Shown piece by piece: positions 1-13,388 of a DNA stretch of 64,000 nucleotides. Made by a program: the position numbers and the translations under genes. This DNA is from Anolis sagrei. Taxonomy: Eukaryota > Chordata > Lepidosauria > Squamata > Anolidae. Location: contig NC_090026.1 in assembly GCF_037176765.1 (NCBI RefSeq), forward strand, positions 131,065,752 to 131,129,751. The letters run 5' to 3'. The first letter of the stretch is position 1. The number at the start of each line of letters is the position of its first letter. The notes beneath the pieces were generated by a model. The model saw only the letters and a list, made by a program, of their open reading frames with translations. It had not been told where the DNA came from and made no database searches.

Positions 1-3000
1 GAGGGGGCAAGGAGAGGGAGACACTCCACCCCCTCTCATTGGATTGGGGGGGTGGAGTGTCCCCTGCCTGGTCCCAGGGAGGGAGAGGGGGCAAGGAGAG
101 GGAGACACTCCACCCCCTCTCATTGGATTGGGGGGGTGGAGTGTCCCCTGCCTCCTCCCCTGCCTGGTCCCAGGGAGGGAGAGGGGGCAAGGAGAGGGGG
201 ACACTCCACCCCCTCTCATTGGATTGGGGGATGGAGTGTCCCCTGCCTCCTCCCCAGCCTTGTCCCAGGGAGGGAGAGGGGGCAAGGAGAGGGGGACACT
301 CCACCCCCTCTCATTGGATTGGGGGGGGGTGGAGTGTCCCCTGCCTCCTCCCCTGCCTGGTCCCAGGGAGGGAGAGGGGGCAAGGAGAGGGGGACACTCC
401 ACCCCCTCTCATTGGATTGGGGGGGGTGGAGTGTCCCCTGCCTCCTCCCCTGCCTGGTCCCAGGGAGGGAGAGTGGGCAAGGAGAGGGTGACACTCCACC
501 CCCTCTCATTGGATTGGGGGGTGGAGTGTCCCCTGCCTCCTCCCCTGCCTGGTCCCAGGGAGGGAGAGGGGGCAAGGAGAGGGGGACACTCCACCCCCTC
601 TCATTGGATTGGGGGGGTGGAGTGTCCCCTGCCTCCTCCCCTGCCTGGTCCCAGGGAGGGAGAGGGGGCAAGGAGAGTGGGACACCCCCCCCCTCTCATT
701 GGATTGGGGGGGTGGAGTGTCCCCTGCCTCCTCCCCTGCCTGGTCCCAGGGAGGGAGAGGGGGCAAGGAGAGGGGTACACTCCACCCCCTCTCATTGGAT
801 GGGGGGGGGTGGAGTGTCCCCTGCCTCCTCCCCTGCCTGGTCCCAAGGAGGGAGAGGGGGCAAGGAGAGGGGGAAACTCCACCCCCTCTCATTGGATTGG
901 GGGGGTGGAGTGTCCCCTGCATCCTCCCCTGCCTGGTCCCAGGGAAGGAGGGGGGCAAGGTGATGGGGACACTCCACCCCCTCTCATTGGATTGGGGGGG
1001 TGGAGTGTCCCCTGCCTCCTCCCCTGCCTGGTCCCAGGGAGGGAGAGGGGGCAAGGAGAGTGGGACACTCCACCCCCTCTCATTGGATTGGGGGGTGGAG
1101 TGTCCCCTGCCTCCTTCCCTGCCTGGTCCCAGGGAGGGAGAGGGGGCAAGGAGAGGGGGACACTCTACCCCCTCTCATTGGATTGGGGGGGTGGAGTGTC
1201 CCCTGCCTCCTCCCCTGCCTGGTCCCAGGGGGGGAGAGGGGGCAAGGAGAGGGGGACACTCCACCCCCTCTCATTGGATTGGGGGGGGGTGGAGTGTTCC
1301 CTGCCTCCTCCCCTGCCTGGTCCCAGGGAGGGAGAGGGGGCAAGGAGAGGGGGACACTCCACCCCTCTCATTGGATTGGGGGGGGGGCCCTGCCTCCTCC
1401 CTTGCCTGGTCCCAGGGAGGGAGAGGGGGCAAGGAGAGGGGGACAATCCACCCCCTCTCATTGGATTGGGGGGTGGAGTGTCCCCTGCCTCCTCCCCAGC
1501 CTGGTCCCAGGGAAGGAGGGGGGCAAGGTGATGGGGTGGAATGTCCCCTGCCTCCTCCCAAGCCTGGTCCCAGGGAGGCAGGGGGGCAAGGTGATGGGGT
1601 GGAATGTCCCCTGCCTCTTCCACTGCCTGGTCCCAGGGAGGGAGAGGGGGCAAGGAGAGGGGGACACTCCACTCCCCTCATTGGATTGGGGGGGGTGGAG
1701 TGTCCCCTGCCTCCTCCCCTGCCTGGTCCCAGGGAGGGAGAGGGGGCAAGGAGAGGGGGACACTCCACCCCCTCTCATTTGATTGGGGGGGGGGTGGCGT
1801 GTCCCCAGCCTCCTCCCCTGTCTGGTCCCAGGGAGGAAGAGGGGGCAAGGAGAGGGGGACACTCCACCTCCTCTCATTACTCCACCCCTCTCATTGGATT
1901 GGTGGGTGGAGTGTCCCCTGCCTCCTCCCCTGCCTGGTCCCAGGGAGGGTGAGGGGGCAAGGAGAGGGGGACACTCCACCCCCTCTCATTGGATTGGGGG
2001 GGGTGGAGTGTCCCCTGCCTCCTCCCCTGCCTGGTCCCAGGGAGGGAGAGGGGGCAAGGAGAGGGGGACACTCCACCCCCTCTCATTGGATTGGGGGGGT
2101 GGAGTGTCCCCTGCCTCCTCCCCTGCCTGGTCCCAGGGAGGGAGAGGGGGCAAGGAGAGGGGGACACTCCACACCCTCTCATTGGATTGGGGAGGTGGAG
2201 TGTCCCCTGCCTCCTCCCCTGCCTGGTCCCAAGGAGGGAGAGGGGGCAAGGAGAGGGGGACACTCCACCCCCTCTCATTGGATTTGGGGGGGGGGTGGAG
2301 TGTCCCCTGCCTCCTCCCCTGCCTGGTCCCAGAGAGGGAGAGGGGGCAAGGAGAGGGGGACACTCCACCCCCTCTGATTAGATTGGGGGGGTGGAGTGTC
2401 CCTTGCCACCTCCCCAGCCTGGTCCCAGGGAGGGAGAGGGGGCAAGGAGAGGGGGACACTCCACCCCCTCTCATTGGATTGGGGGGTGGAGTGTCCCCTG
2501 CCTCCTCCCCTGCCTGGTCCCAGGGAGGGAAAGGGGGCAAGGAGAGGGGGACACTCCACCCCCTCTCATTGGATTGGGGGGTGGAGTGTCCCCTGCCTCC
2601 TCCCCTGCCTGGTCCCAGGGAAGGAGAGGGGGCAAGGAGAGGGGGACACTCCACCCCCTCTCATTGGATTGGGGGGTGGAGTGTCCCCTGCCTCCTCCCC
2701 TGCCTGGTCCCAGGGAGGGAAAGGGGGCAAGGAGAGGGGGACACTCCACCCCCTCTCATTGGATTGGGGCGTGGAGTGTCCCCTGCCTACTCCCCTGTCT
2801 TGTACCAGGGGGGAGAGGGGGCAAGGAAAGGGGTACACTCCACCCCCTCTCATTGGATTGGGGGGGTGGAGTGTCCCCTGCCTCCTCCCCTGCCTGGTCC
2901 CAGGGGGGAGAGGGGGCAAGGAGAGGGGGACACTCCACCCCCTCTCATTGGATGTGGGGGGGGTGGAGTGTCCCCTGCCTCCTCCCCTGCCTGGTCCCAA

Positions 3001-6000
3001 GGAGGGAGAGGGGGCAAGGAGAGGGGTACACTCCACCCCCTCTCATTGGATTGGGGGGGGTGGAGTGTCCCCTGCCTCCTCCCCTGCCTGGTCCCAGGGA
3101 GGGACAGGGGGCAAGGAGAGGGGGACACTGCACCCCCTCTCATTGGATTGGGGGGGTGGAGTGTCCCCTGCCTCCTCCCCTGCCTGGACCCAGGGAAGGA
3201 GAGGGGGCAAGGAGAGGGGGACACTCCACCCCCTCTCATTGGATTGGGGGGTGGAGTGTCCCCTGCCTCCTCCCCAGCCTGGTCCCAGGGAAGGAGGGGG
3301 GCAAGGTGATGGGGTGGAATGTCCCCTGCCTCCTCCCAAGCCTGGTCCCAGGGAGGCAGGGGGGCAAGGTGATGGGGTGGAATGTCCCCTGCCTCTTCCA
3401 CTGCCTGGTCCCAGGGAGGGAGAGGGGGCAAGGAGAGGGGGACACTCCACCCCCCTCATTGGATTGGGGGGGGTGGAGTGTCCCCTGCCTCCTCCCCTGC
3501 CTGGTCCCAGGGAGGGAGAGGGGGCAAGGAGAGGGGGACACTCCACCCCCTCACATTGGATTGGGGGGTGGAGTGTCCCCTGCCTCCTCCCCTGCCTGGT
3601 CCCAGGGAGGGAGAGGGGGCAAGGAGAGGGGGACACTCCACCCCCTCTCATTGGATGGGGGGGTGGAGTGTCCCCTGCCTCCTCCCCTGCCTGGTCCCAG
3701 GGAGGGAGAGGGGGCAAGGAGAGGGTGACACTCCACCCCCTCTCATTGGATTGGGGGGGTGGAGTGTCCCCTGCCTCCTCCCCTGCCTGGTCCCAGGGAG
3801 GGAGAGGGGGCAAGGAGAGGGGGACACTCCACCCCCTCTCATTGGATTGGGGGGTTGGAGTGTCCCCTGCCTCCTCCCCTGCCTGGTCCCAGGGAGGGAG
3901 AGGGGGCAAGGAGAGTGGGACACTCCACCCCCTCTCATTGGATTGGGGGGGTGGAGTGTCCCCTGCCTCCTCCCCTGCCTGGTCCCAGGGAGGGACAGGG
4001 GGCAAGGAGAGGGGGACACTCCACCCCCTCTCATTGGACACTCCACCGCCTCTCATTGGATTGGGGGGGTGGAGTGTCCCCTGCCTCCTCCCCTGCCTGG
4101 TCCCAGGGAGGGAGAGGGGGCAAGGAGAGGGGGACACTCCACCCCCTCTCATTGGATTGGGGGGGTGGAGTGTCCCCTGCCTCCTCCCCTGCCTGGTCCC
4201 AGGGAGGGAGAGGGGGCAAGGAGAGGGGGACACTCCACCCCCTCTCATTGGATTGGGGGGTGGAGTGGTCCCTGCCTCCTCCCCTGCCTGGTCCCAGGGA
4301 GGGAGAGGGGGCAAGGAGAGGGGGACACTCCACCCCCTCTCATTGGATTGGGGGGGTGGAGTGTCCCCTGCCTCCTCCCCTGCCTGGTCCCAAGGAGGGA
4401 GAGGGGGCAAGGAGAGTGGGACACTCCACCCCCTCTCATTGGATTGGGGGGTGGAGTGTCCCCTGCCTCCTCCCGTGCCTGGTCCCAGGGAGGGAGAGGG
4501 GGCAAGGAGAGGGGGACACTCCACCCCCTCTCATTGGATTGGGGGGGGGTGGAGTGTCCCCTGCCTCCTCCCCTGCCTGGTCCCAGGGAGGGAGAGGGGG
4601 CAAGGAGAGGGGGACACTCCACCCCCTCTCATTGGATTGGGGGATGGAGTGTCCCCTGCCTCCTCCCCAGCCTGGTCCCAGGGAGGGAGAGGGGGCAAGG
4701 AGAGGGGGACACTCCACCCCCTCTCATTGGATTGGGGGGGGGGGTGGAGTGTCCCCTGCCTCCTCCCCTGCCTGGTCCCAGGGAGGGAGAGTGGGCAAGG
4801 AGAGGGGGACACTCCACCCCCTCTCATTGGATTGGGGGGGTGGAGTGTCCCCTGCCTCCTCCCCTGCCTGGTCCCAGGGAGGGACAGGGGGCAAGGAGAG
4901 GGGGACACTCCACCCCCTCTCATTGGATTGGGGGGGTGGAGTGTCCCCTGCCTCCTCCCCTGCCTGGTCCCAGGGAGGGAGAGGGGGCAAGGAGAGGGTG
5001 ACACTCCACCCCTCTCATTGGATTGGGGGGGTGGAGTGTCCACTGCCTCCTCCCCTGCCTGGTCCCAGGGAGGGAGAGGGGGCAAGGAGAGGGGGACACT
5101 CCACCCCCTCTCATTGGATTGGGGGGGTGGAGTGTCCCCTGCCTCCTCCCCTGCCTGGTCCCAGGGAGGGAGAGGGGCAAGGAGAGGGGGACACTCCACC
5201 CCCTCTCATTGGATTGGGGGGGGGTGGAGTGTCCCCTGCCTCCTCCCCTGCCTGGTCCCAGGGAGGGAGAGGGGGCAAGGAGAGGGGGACACTCCACCCC
5301 CTCTCATTGGATTGGGGGGGTGGAGTGTCCCCTGCCTCCTCCCCTGCCTGGTCCCAGGGAGTGAGAGGGGGCAAGGAGATGGGGACACTCCACCCCCTCT
5401 CATTGGATGGGGGGGTGGAGTGTCCCCTGCCTCCTCCCCTGCCTGGTCCCAGGGAGGGAGAGGGGGCAAGGAGAGGGGGACACTCCACCCCCTCTCATTG
5501 GATTGGGGGGGTGGAGTGTCCCCTGCCTCCTCCCCTGCCTGGTCCCAGGGAGGGAGAGGGGCAAGGAGAGGGGGACACTCCACCCCCTCTCATTGGATTG
5601 GGGGGGGGGTGGAGTGTCCCCTGCCTCCTCCCCTGCCTGGTCCCAGGGAGGGAGAGGGGGCAAGGAGAGGGGGACACTCCACCCCCTCTCATTGGATTGG
5701 GGGGGTGGAGTGTCCCCTGCCTCCTCCCCTGCCTGGTCCCAGGGAGGGAGAGGGGCAAGGAGAGGGGGACACTCCACCCCCTCTCATTGGATTGGGGGGG
5801 GGGGGGTGGAGTGTCCCCTGCCTCCTCCCCTGCCTGGTCCCAGGGAGGGAGAGGGGCAAGGAGAGGGGGACACTCCACCCCCTCTCATTGGATTGGGGGG
5901 GGTGAAGTGTCCCCTGCCTCCTCCCCAGCCTGGTCCCAGGGAAAGAGGGGGGCAAGGTGATGCGGTGGAATGTCCCCTGCCTCCTCCCAAGCCAGGTCAC

Positions 6001-9000
6001 AGGGAGGGAGAGGGGGCAAGGAGAGGGGGACACTCCACCCACTCTCATTGGATTGGGGGGTGGAGTGTCCCCTGCCTCCTCCCCAGCCTGGTCCCAGGGA
6101 AGGAGGGGGGCAAGGTGATGGGGTGGAATGTCCCCTGCCTCCTCCCCTGCCTGGTCCCAGGGAGGGAGAGGGGGCAAGGAGAGGGGGACACTCCACCCCC
6201 TCTCATTGGATTGGGGGTGGAGTGTCCCCTGCCTCCTCCCCAGCCTCGTCCCAGGGAGGGAGGGGGGCAAGGTGATGGGGTGGAATGTCCCCTGCCTCCT
6301 CCCCTGCCTGGTCCCAAGGAGGGAGAGGGGGCAAGGAGAGTGGGACACTCCACCCCCTCTCATTGGATTGGGGGGTGGAGTGTCCCCTGCCTCCTCCCGT
6401 GCCTGGTCCCAGGGAGGGAGAGGGGGCAAGGAGAGGGGGACACTCCACCCCCTCTCATTGGATTGGGGGGGGTGGAGTGTCCCCTGCCTCCTCCCCTGCC
6501 TGGTCCCAGGGAGGGAGAGGGGGCAAGGAGAGGGGGACACTCCACCCCCTCTCATTGGATTGGGGGATGGAGTGTCCCCTGCCTCCTCCCCAGCCTGGTC
6601 CCAGGGAGGGAGAGGGGGCAAGGAGAGGGGGACACTCCACCCCCTCTCATTGGATTGGGGGGGGGGGGGTGGAGTGTCCCCTGCCTCCTCCCCTGCCTGG
6701 TCCCAGGGAGGGAGAGTGGGCAAGGAGAGGGGGACACTCCACCCCCTCTCATTGGATTGGGGGGGGTGGAGTGTCCCCTGCCTCCTCCCCTGCCTGGTCC
6801 CAGGGAGGGACAGGGGGCAAGGAGAGGGGGACACTGCACCCCCTCTCATTGGATTGGGGGGGTGGAGTGTCCCCTGCCTCCTCCCCTGCCTGGTCCCAGG
6901 GAGGGACAGGGGGCAAGGAGAGGGGGACACTGCACCCCCTCTCATTGCATTGGGGGGTGGAGTGTCCCCTGCCTCCTCCCCAGCCTGGTCCCAGGGAGGG
7001 AGGGGGGCAAGGTGATGGGGTGGAATGTCCCCTGCCTCCTCCAAGCCTGGTCCCAGGGAGGGAGAGGGGGCAAGGAGAGGGGGACACTCCACCCCCTCTC
7101 ATTGGATTGGGGGGTGTAGTGTCCCCTGCCTCCTCTCCTGCCTGGTCCCAGGGAGGGAGAGGGGGCAAGGAGAGTGGGACACTCCACCCCCTCTCATTGG
7201 ATTGGGGGGTGGAGTGTCCCCTGCCTCCTCCCCTGTCTGGTCCCAGGGAGGGAGAGGGGGCAAGGAGAGGGGGACACTCCACCCCCTCTCATTGGATTGG
7301 GGGGGTGGAGTGTCCCCTGCCTCCTCCCCTGCCTGGTCCCAGGGAGGGAGAGGGGGCAAGGAGAGGGGGACACTCCACCCCTTCTCATTGGATTGGGGGG
7401 GGGGTGGAGTGTCCCCTGCCTCCTCCCCTGCCTAGTCCCAGGGAGAGGGGGCAAGGAGAGGGGGACATTCCACCCCCTCTCAATGGATTGGGGGGGTGGA
7501 GTGTCCCCTGCCTCCTCCCCTGCCTGGTCCCAGGGAGGGAGAGGGGGAAGGAGAGGGGGACACTCCACCCCCTCACATTGGATTGGGGAGGTTAGTGTCC
7601 CCTGCCTCCTCCCCAGCCTGGTCCCAGGGAGGGAGAGGGGGCAAGGAGAGGGGGACACTCCACCCCCTCTCATTGGATTGGGGGGGTGGAGTGTCCCCTG
7701 CCTCCTCCCCTGCCTGGTCCCAGGGAGGGAGAGGGGGCAAGGAGAGGGGGACACTCCACCCCCTCTCATTGGATTGGGGGGGTGGAGTGTCCCCTGCCTC
7801 CTCCCCTGCCTGGTCCCAGGGAGGGAGAGGGGGCAAGGAGAGAGGGACACTCCACCCCCTCTCATTGGATTGGGGGGGTGGAGTGTCCCCTGCCTCCTCC
7901 CCTGCCTGGTCCCAGGGAGGGAGAGGGGGCAAGGAGAGGGGGACACTCCACCCCCTCTCATTGGATTGGAGGGGTGGAGTGTCCCCTGCCTCCTCCCCTG
8001 CCTGGTCCCAGGGAGGGAGAGGGGGCAAGGAGAGGGGGACCCTCCACCCCCTCTCATTGAATTGGGGGGTGGAGTGGCCCCTGCCTCCTCCCCTGCCTGG
8101 TCCCAGGGAGGGAGAGGGGGCAAGGAGAGGGGGACCCTCCACCCCTTCTCATTGGATTGGGGGGGGGGGGTGGAGTGTCCCCTGCCTCCTCCCCTGCCTG
8201 GTCCCAGGGAGGGAGAGGGGGCAAGGAGAGGGGGACACTCCACACCCTCTCATTGGATTGGGGGGGTGGAGTGTCCCCTGCCTCCTCCCCAGCCTGGTCC
8301 CAGTGATGGAGGGGGGCAAGGTGATGGGGTGGAGTGTCCCCTGCCTCCTCCCCTGCCTGGTCCCAGAGAGGGAGAGGGGGCAAGGAGAGGGGGACACTCC
8401 ACCCCCTCTCATTGGATTGGGGGGTGGAGTGGCCCCTGCCTCCTCCCCTGCCTGGTCCCAGGGAGGGAGAGGGGGCAAGGAGAGGGGGACACTCCACCCC
8501 CTCTCATTGGATTGGGAGGTGGAGTGGCCCCTGCCTCCTCCCCTGCCTGGTCCCAGGGAGGGAGAGGGGGCGAGAGGGGGACACTCCACCCCTTCTTATT
8601 GGATTGGGGGGGTGGAGTGTCCCCTGCCTCCTCCCCTGCCTAGTCCCAGGGAGAGGGGGCAAGGAGAGGGGGACATTCCACCCCCTCTCAATGGATTGGG
8701 GGGTGGAGTGTCCCCTGCCTCCTCCCCTTCCTTGTCCCAGGGAGGGAGAGGGGGAAGGAGAGGGGGACACTCCACCCCCTCTCATTGGATTGGGGGGGTG
8801 GAGTGTCCCCTGCCTCCTCCCCAGCCTGGTCCCAGGGAAGGAGGGGGGCAAGGTGATGGGGTGGAATGTCCCCTGCCTCCTCCCAAGCCTGGTCCCAGGG
8901 AGGGAGAGGGGGCAAGGAGAGGGGGACACTCCACCCCTTCTCATTGGATTGGGGGGGTGGAGTGTCCCCTGCCTCCTCCCCTGCCTAGTCCCAGGGAGAG

Positions 9001-12000
9001 GGGGCAAGGAGAGGGGGACATTCCACCCCCTCTCAATGGATTGGGGGGTGGAGTGTCCCCTGCCTCCTCCCCTGCCTGGTCCCAGGGAGGGAGAGGGGGC
9101 AAGGAGAGGGGGACACTCCATCCCCTCTCATTGGATTGGGGGGGTGGAGTGTCCCCTGCCTCCTCCCCTGCCTGGTCCCAGGGAGGGAGAGGGGGCAAGG
9201 AGAGGGGGACAATCCACCCACTCTCATTGGATTGGGGGGGGGTGGAGTGTCCCCTGCCTCCTCCCCTGCCTGGTCCGAGGGAGGGATAGGGGGCAAGGAG
9301 AGGGGGACACTCCACCCCCTCTCATTGGATTGGGGGGGTGGAGTGTCCCCTGCCTCCTCCCCTGCCTGGTCCCAGGGAGGGAGAGGGGGCAAGGAGAGGG
9401 GGACACTCCACCCCCTCTCATTGGATTGGGGGGGGTGGAGTGTCTCCTGCCTCCTCCCCTGCCTGGTCCCAGGGAGGGAGAGGGGGCAAGGAGAGGGGGA
9501 CACTCCACCCCCTCTCATTGGATTGGGGGGTGGAGTGGCCCCTGCCTCCTCCCCTCCTGGTCCCAGGGAGGGAGAGGGGGCAAGGAGAGGGGGACACTCC
9601 ACCCCTATTCATTGGATTGGGGGGGGGTGGAGTGTCCCCTGCCTCCTCCCCTGCCTGGTCCCAGGGAGGGAGAGGGGGCAAGGAGAGGGGGACACTCCAC
9701 CCCCTCTCATTGGATTGGGGGGGTGGAGTGTCCCCTGCCTCCTCCCCAGCCTGGTCCCAGGGATGGAGGGGGGCAAGGTGATGGGGTGGAGTGTCCCCTG
9801 CCTCCTCCCCTGCCTGGTCCCAGGGAGGGAGAGGGGTCAAGGAGAGGGGGACACTCCACCCCCTCTCATTGGATTGGGGGGGTGGAGTGTCCCCTGCCTC
9901 CTCCCCTGCCTGGTCCCAGGGAGGGAGAGGGGGCAAGGAGAGGGGGACACTCCACCCCCTCTCATTGGATTGGGGGGGTGGAGTGTCCCCTGCCTCCTCC
10001 CCTGACTGGTCCCAGGGAGGGAGAGGGGGCAAGGAGAGGTGGACACTCCACCCCCTCTCATTGGATTGGGGGGTGGAGTGGCCCCTGCCTCCTCCCCTGC
10101 CTGGTCCCAGGGAGGGAGAGGGGGCAAGGAGAGGGGGACACTCCACCCCTTCTCATTGGATTGGGGGGTGGGTAGAGTGTCCCCTGCCTCCTCCCCTGCC
10201 TGGTCCCAGGGAGGGAGAGGGGGAAGGAGAGGGGGACACTCCACCCCCTCTCATTGGATTGGGGGGGTGGAGTGTCCCCTGCCTCCTCCCCTGCCTGGTC
10301 CCAGGGAGGGAGAGGGGGCAAGGAGAGGGGGACACTCCACCCCCTCTCATTGGATTGGGGGATGGAGTGTCCCCTGCCTCCTCCCCAGCCTGGTCCCAGG
10401 GAGGGAGAGGGGGCAAGGAGAGGGGGACACTCCACCCCCTCTCATTGGATTGGGGGGGGGGGTGGAGTGTCCCCTGCCTCCTCCCCAGCCTGGTCCCAGG
10501 GAAGGAGGGGGGCAAGGTGATGGGGTGGAATGTCCCCTGCCTCCTCCCAAGCCTGGTCCCAGGGATGGAGGGGGGCAAGGTGATGGGGTGGAGTGTCCCC
10601 TGCCTCCTCCCCTGCCTGGTCCCAGAGAGGGAGAGGGGGCAAGGAGAGGGGGACACTCCACCCCCTCTCATTGGATTGGGGGGTGGAGTGGCCCCTGCCT
10701 CCTCCCCTGCCTGGTCCCAGGGAGGGAGAGGGGGCAAGGAGAGGGGGACACTCCACCCCCTCTCATTGGATTGGGGGGGTGGAGTGTCCCCTGCCTCCTC
10801 CCCTGCCTGGTCCCAGAGAGGGAGAGGGGGCAAGGAGAGGGGGACACTCCACCCCCTCTCATTGGATTGGGGGGGTGGAGTGTCCCCTGCCTCCTCCCCT
10901 GCCTGGTCCCAAGGAGGGAGAGGGGGCAAGGAGAGTGGGACACTCCACCCCCTCTCATTGGATTGGGGGGTGGAGTGTCCCCTGCCTCCTCCCGTGCCTG
11001 GTCCCAGGGAGGGAGAGGGGGCAAGGAGAGGGGGACACTCCACCCCCTCTCATTGGATTGGGGGGGGTGGAGTGTCCCCTGCCTCCTCCCCTGCCTGGTC
11101 CCAGGGAGGGAGAGGGGGCAAGGAGAGGGGGACACTCCACCCCCTCTCATTGGATTGGGGGGGGGTGGAGTGTCCCCTGCCTCCTCCCCTGCCTGGTCCC
11201 AGGGAGGGAGAGTGGGCAAGGAGAGGGGGACACTCCACCCCCTCTCATTGGATTGGGGGGGGTGGAGTGTCCCCTGCCTCCTCCCCTGCCTGGTCCCAGG
11301 GAGGGAGAGGGGGCAAGGAGAGGGGGACACTCCACCCCCTCTCATTGGATTGGGGGGGGGGGTGGAGTGTCCCCTGCCTCCTCCCCTGCCTGGTCCCAGG
11401 GAGGGACAGGGGGCAAGGAGAGGGGGACACTGCACCCCCTCTCATTGGATTGGGGGGGGTGGAGTGTCCCCTGCCTCCTCCCCTGCCTGGTCCCAGGGAG
11501 GGAGAGGGGGCAAGGAGAGGGTGACACTCCACCCCCTCTCATTGGATTGGGGGGGTGGAGTGTCCACTGCCTCCTCCCCTGCCTGGTCCCAGGGAGGGAG
11601 AGGGGGCAAGGAGAGGGGGACACTCCACCCCCTCTCATTGGATTGGGGGGGTGGAGTGTCCCCTGCCTCCTCCCCTGCCTGGTCCCAGGGAGGGAGAGGG
11701 GCAAGGAGAGGGGGACACTCCACCCCCTCTCATTGGATTGGGGGGGGGGGGGGTGGAGTGTCCCCTGCCTCCTCCCCTGCCTGGTCCCAGGGAGGGAGAG
11801 GGGGCAAGGAGAGGGGGACACTCCACCCCCTCTCATTGGATTGGGGGGGTGGAGTGTCCCCTGCCTCCTCCCCTGCCTGGTCCCAGGGAGGGAGAGGGGC
11901 AAGGAGAGGGGGACACTCCACCCCCTCTCATTGGATTGGGGGGCGGGGTGGAGTGTCCCCTGCCTCCTCCCCTGCCTGGTCCCAAGGAGGGAGAGGGGGC

Positions 12001-13385
12001 AAGGAGAGGGGGACACTCCACCCTCTCTCATTGGATTGGGGGGGTGAAGTGTCCCCTGCCTCCTCCCCTGCCTGGTCCCAGGGAGGGAGAGGGGGCAAGG
12101 AGAGGGGGACAATCCACCCCCTCTTATTGGATTGGGGGGGGTGGAGTGTCCCCTGCCTCCTCCCCTGCCTGGTCCCAGGGAGGGTGAGGGGGCAAGGAGA
12201 GGGGGACACTCCACCCCCTCTCATTGGATTGGGGGGTGGAGTGTCCCCTGCCTCCTCCCCTGCCTGGTCCCAGGGAGGGAGAGGGGGCAAGGAGAGGGGG
12301 ACACTCCACCCCCTCTCATTGGATTGGGGGGTGGAGTGTCCCCTGCCTCCTCCCCTGCCTGGTCCCAGGGAGGGAGAGGGGGCAAGGAGAGGGGGACACT
12401 CCACCCCCTCTCATTGGATTGGGGGGTGGAGTGTCCCCTGCCTCCTCCCCTGCCTGGTCCCAGGGAGGGAGAGGGGGCAAGGAGAGGGGGACACTCCACC
12501 CCCTCTCATTGGATTGGGGGGGGTGGAGTGTCCCCTGCCTCCTCCCCTGCCTGGTCCCAAGGAGGGAGAGGGGGCAAGGAGAGGGGGACACTCCACCCCC
12601 TCTCATTGGATTGGGGGGGTGGAGTGTCCCCTGCCCCCTCCCCTGCCTGGTTCCAGGGAGGGAGAGGGGGCAAGGAGAGGGGGACACTCCACCCCCCTCT
12701 CATTGGATTGGGGGGTGGAGTGTCCCCTGCCTCCTCCCCTGCCTGGTCCCAGGGAGGGAGAGGGGGAAGGAGAGGGGGACACTCCACCCCCTCTCATTGG
12801 ATTGGGGGGTGGAGTGTCCCCTGCCTCCTCCCCTGCCTGGTCCCAGGGAGGGAGAGGAGGCAAGGAGAGGGGGACACTCCACCCCCTCTCATTGGATTGG
12901 GGGGTGGAGTGTCCCCTGCCTCCTCCCCTGCCTGGTCCCAGGGAGGGAGAGGGGGCAAGGAGAGGGGGACACTCCACCCCCTCTCATTGGATTGGGGTGG
13001 GGGGTGGAGTGTCCCCTGCCTCCTCCCCTGCCTGGTCCCAGGGAGGAAGAGGGGGCATGGAGAGGGGTGGAGTGTCCCCTGCCTCCTCCCAAGCCCGGTC
13101 CCAGGGAGGGAGAGGGGGCAAGGAGAGGGGGACACTCCACCCCCTCTCATTGGATTGGGGTGGGGGGTGGAGTGTCCCCTGCCTCCTCCCCTGCCTGGTC
13201 CCAGGGAGGGAGAGGGGGCAAGGAGAGGGGGACACTCCACCCCCTCTCATTGGATTGGGGTGGGGGGTGGAGTGTCCCCTGCCTCCTCCCCTGCCTGGTC
13301 CCAGGGAGGTACAGGGGTCAAGGAGAGGGGTGGAGTGTCCCCTGCCTCCTCCCAAGCCCGGTCCCAGGGAGGGAGAGCGGGAAAG
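1..13385. repeat. 13.4-kb minisatellite array, ~96-bp unit, about 140 units
   Basis: Head-to-tail repeats run from the first base of the window, so the left edge is not seen. A typical unit reads GGAGTGTCCCCTGCCTCC, then CCCTGCCTGGTCCCAGGG, then AGGGAGAGGGGGCAAGG, then GGGGACACTCCACCCCC, then TCTCATTGGATT and a run of 5-12 G. The G-run length is the most variable part. Neighbouring units usually differ at only a few positions. A shorter unit of about 62 bp, lacking one hairpin arm and the loop, recurs near 1520, 1585, 3300, 3360, 5950, 6110, 6270, 7005, 8320, 8850, 9770, 10510, 10575, 13060 and 13330. The array stops 1.4 kb upstream of the ELP6 start codon. Long open frames across it are a by-product of a stop-free unit whose length is near a multiple of three. 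Confidence 0.97.
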
Positions 13386-13388
13386 GAT

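Noticed and set aside
1-13385. CRISPR-like array
   Set aside because: There are no unique spacers between conserved repeats; the whole unit is repeated, in a vertebrate genome without cas genes.
1-13385. CTCF array like DXZ4, based on the AGGGGGCA core in each unit
   Set aside because: Only the eight-base core fits; the flanking CTCF positions do not match, so it is too weak to call.
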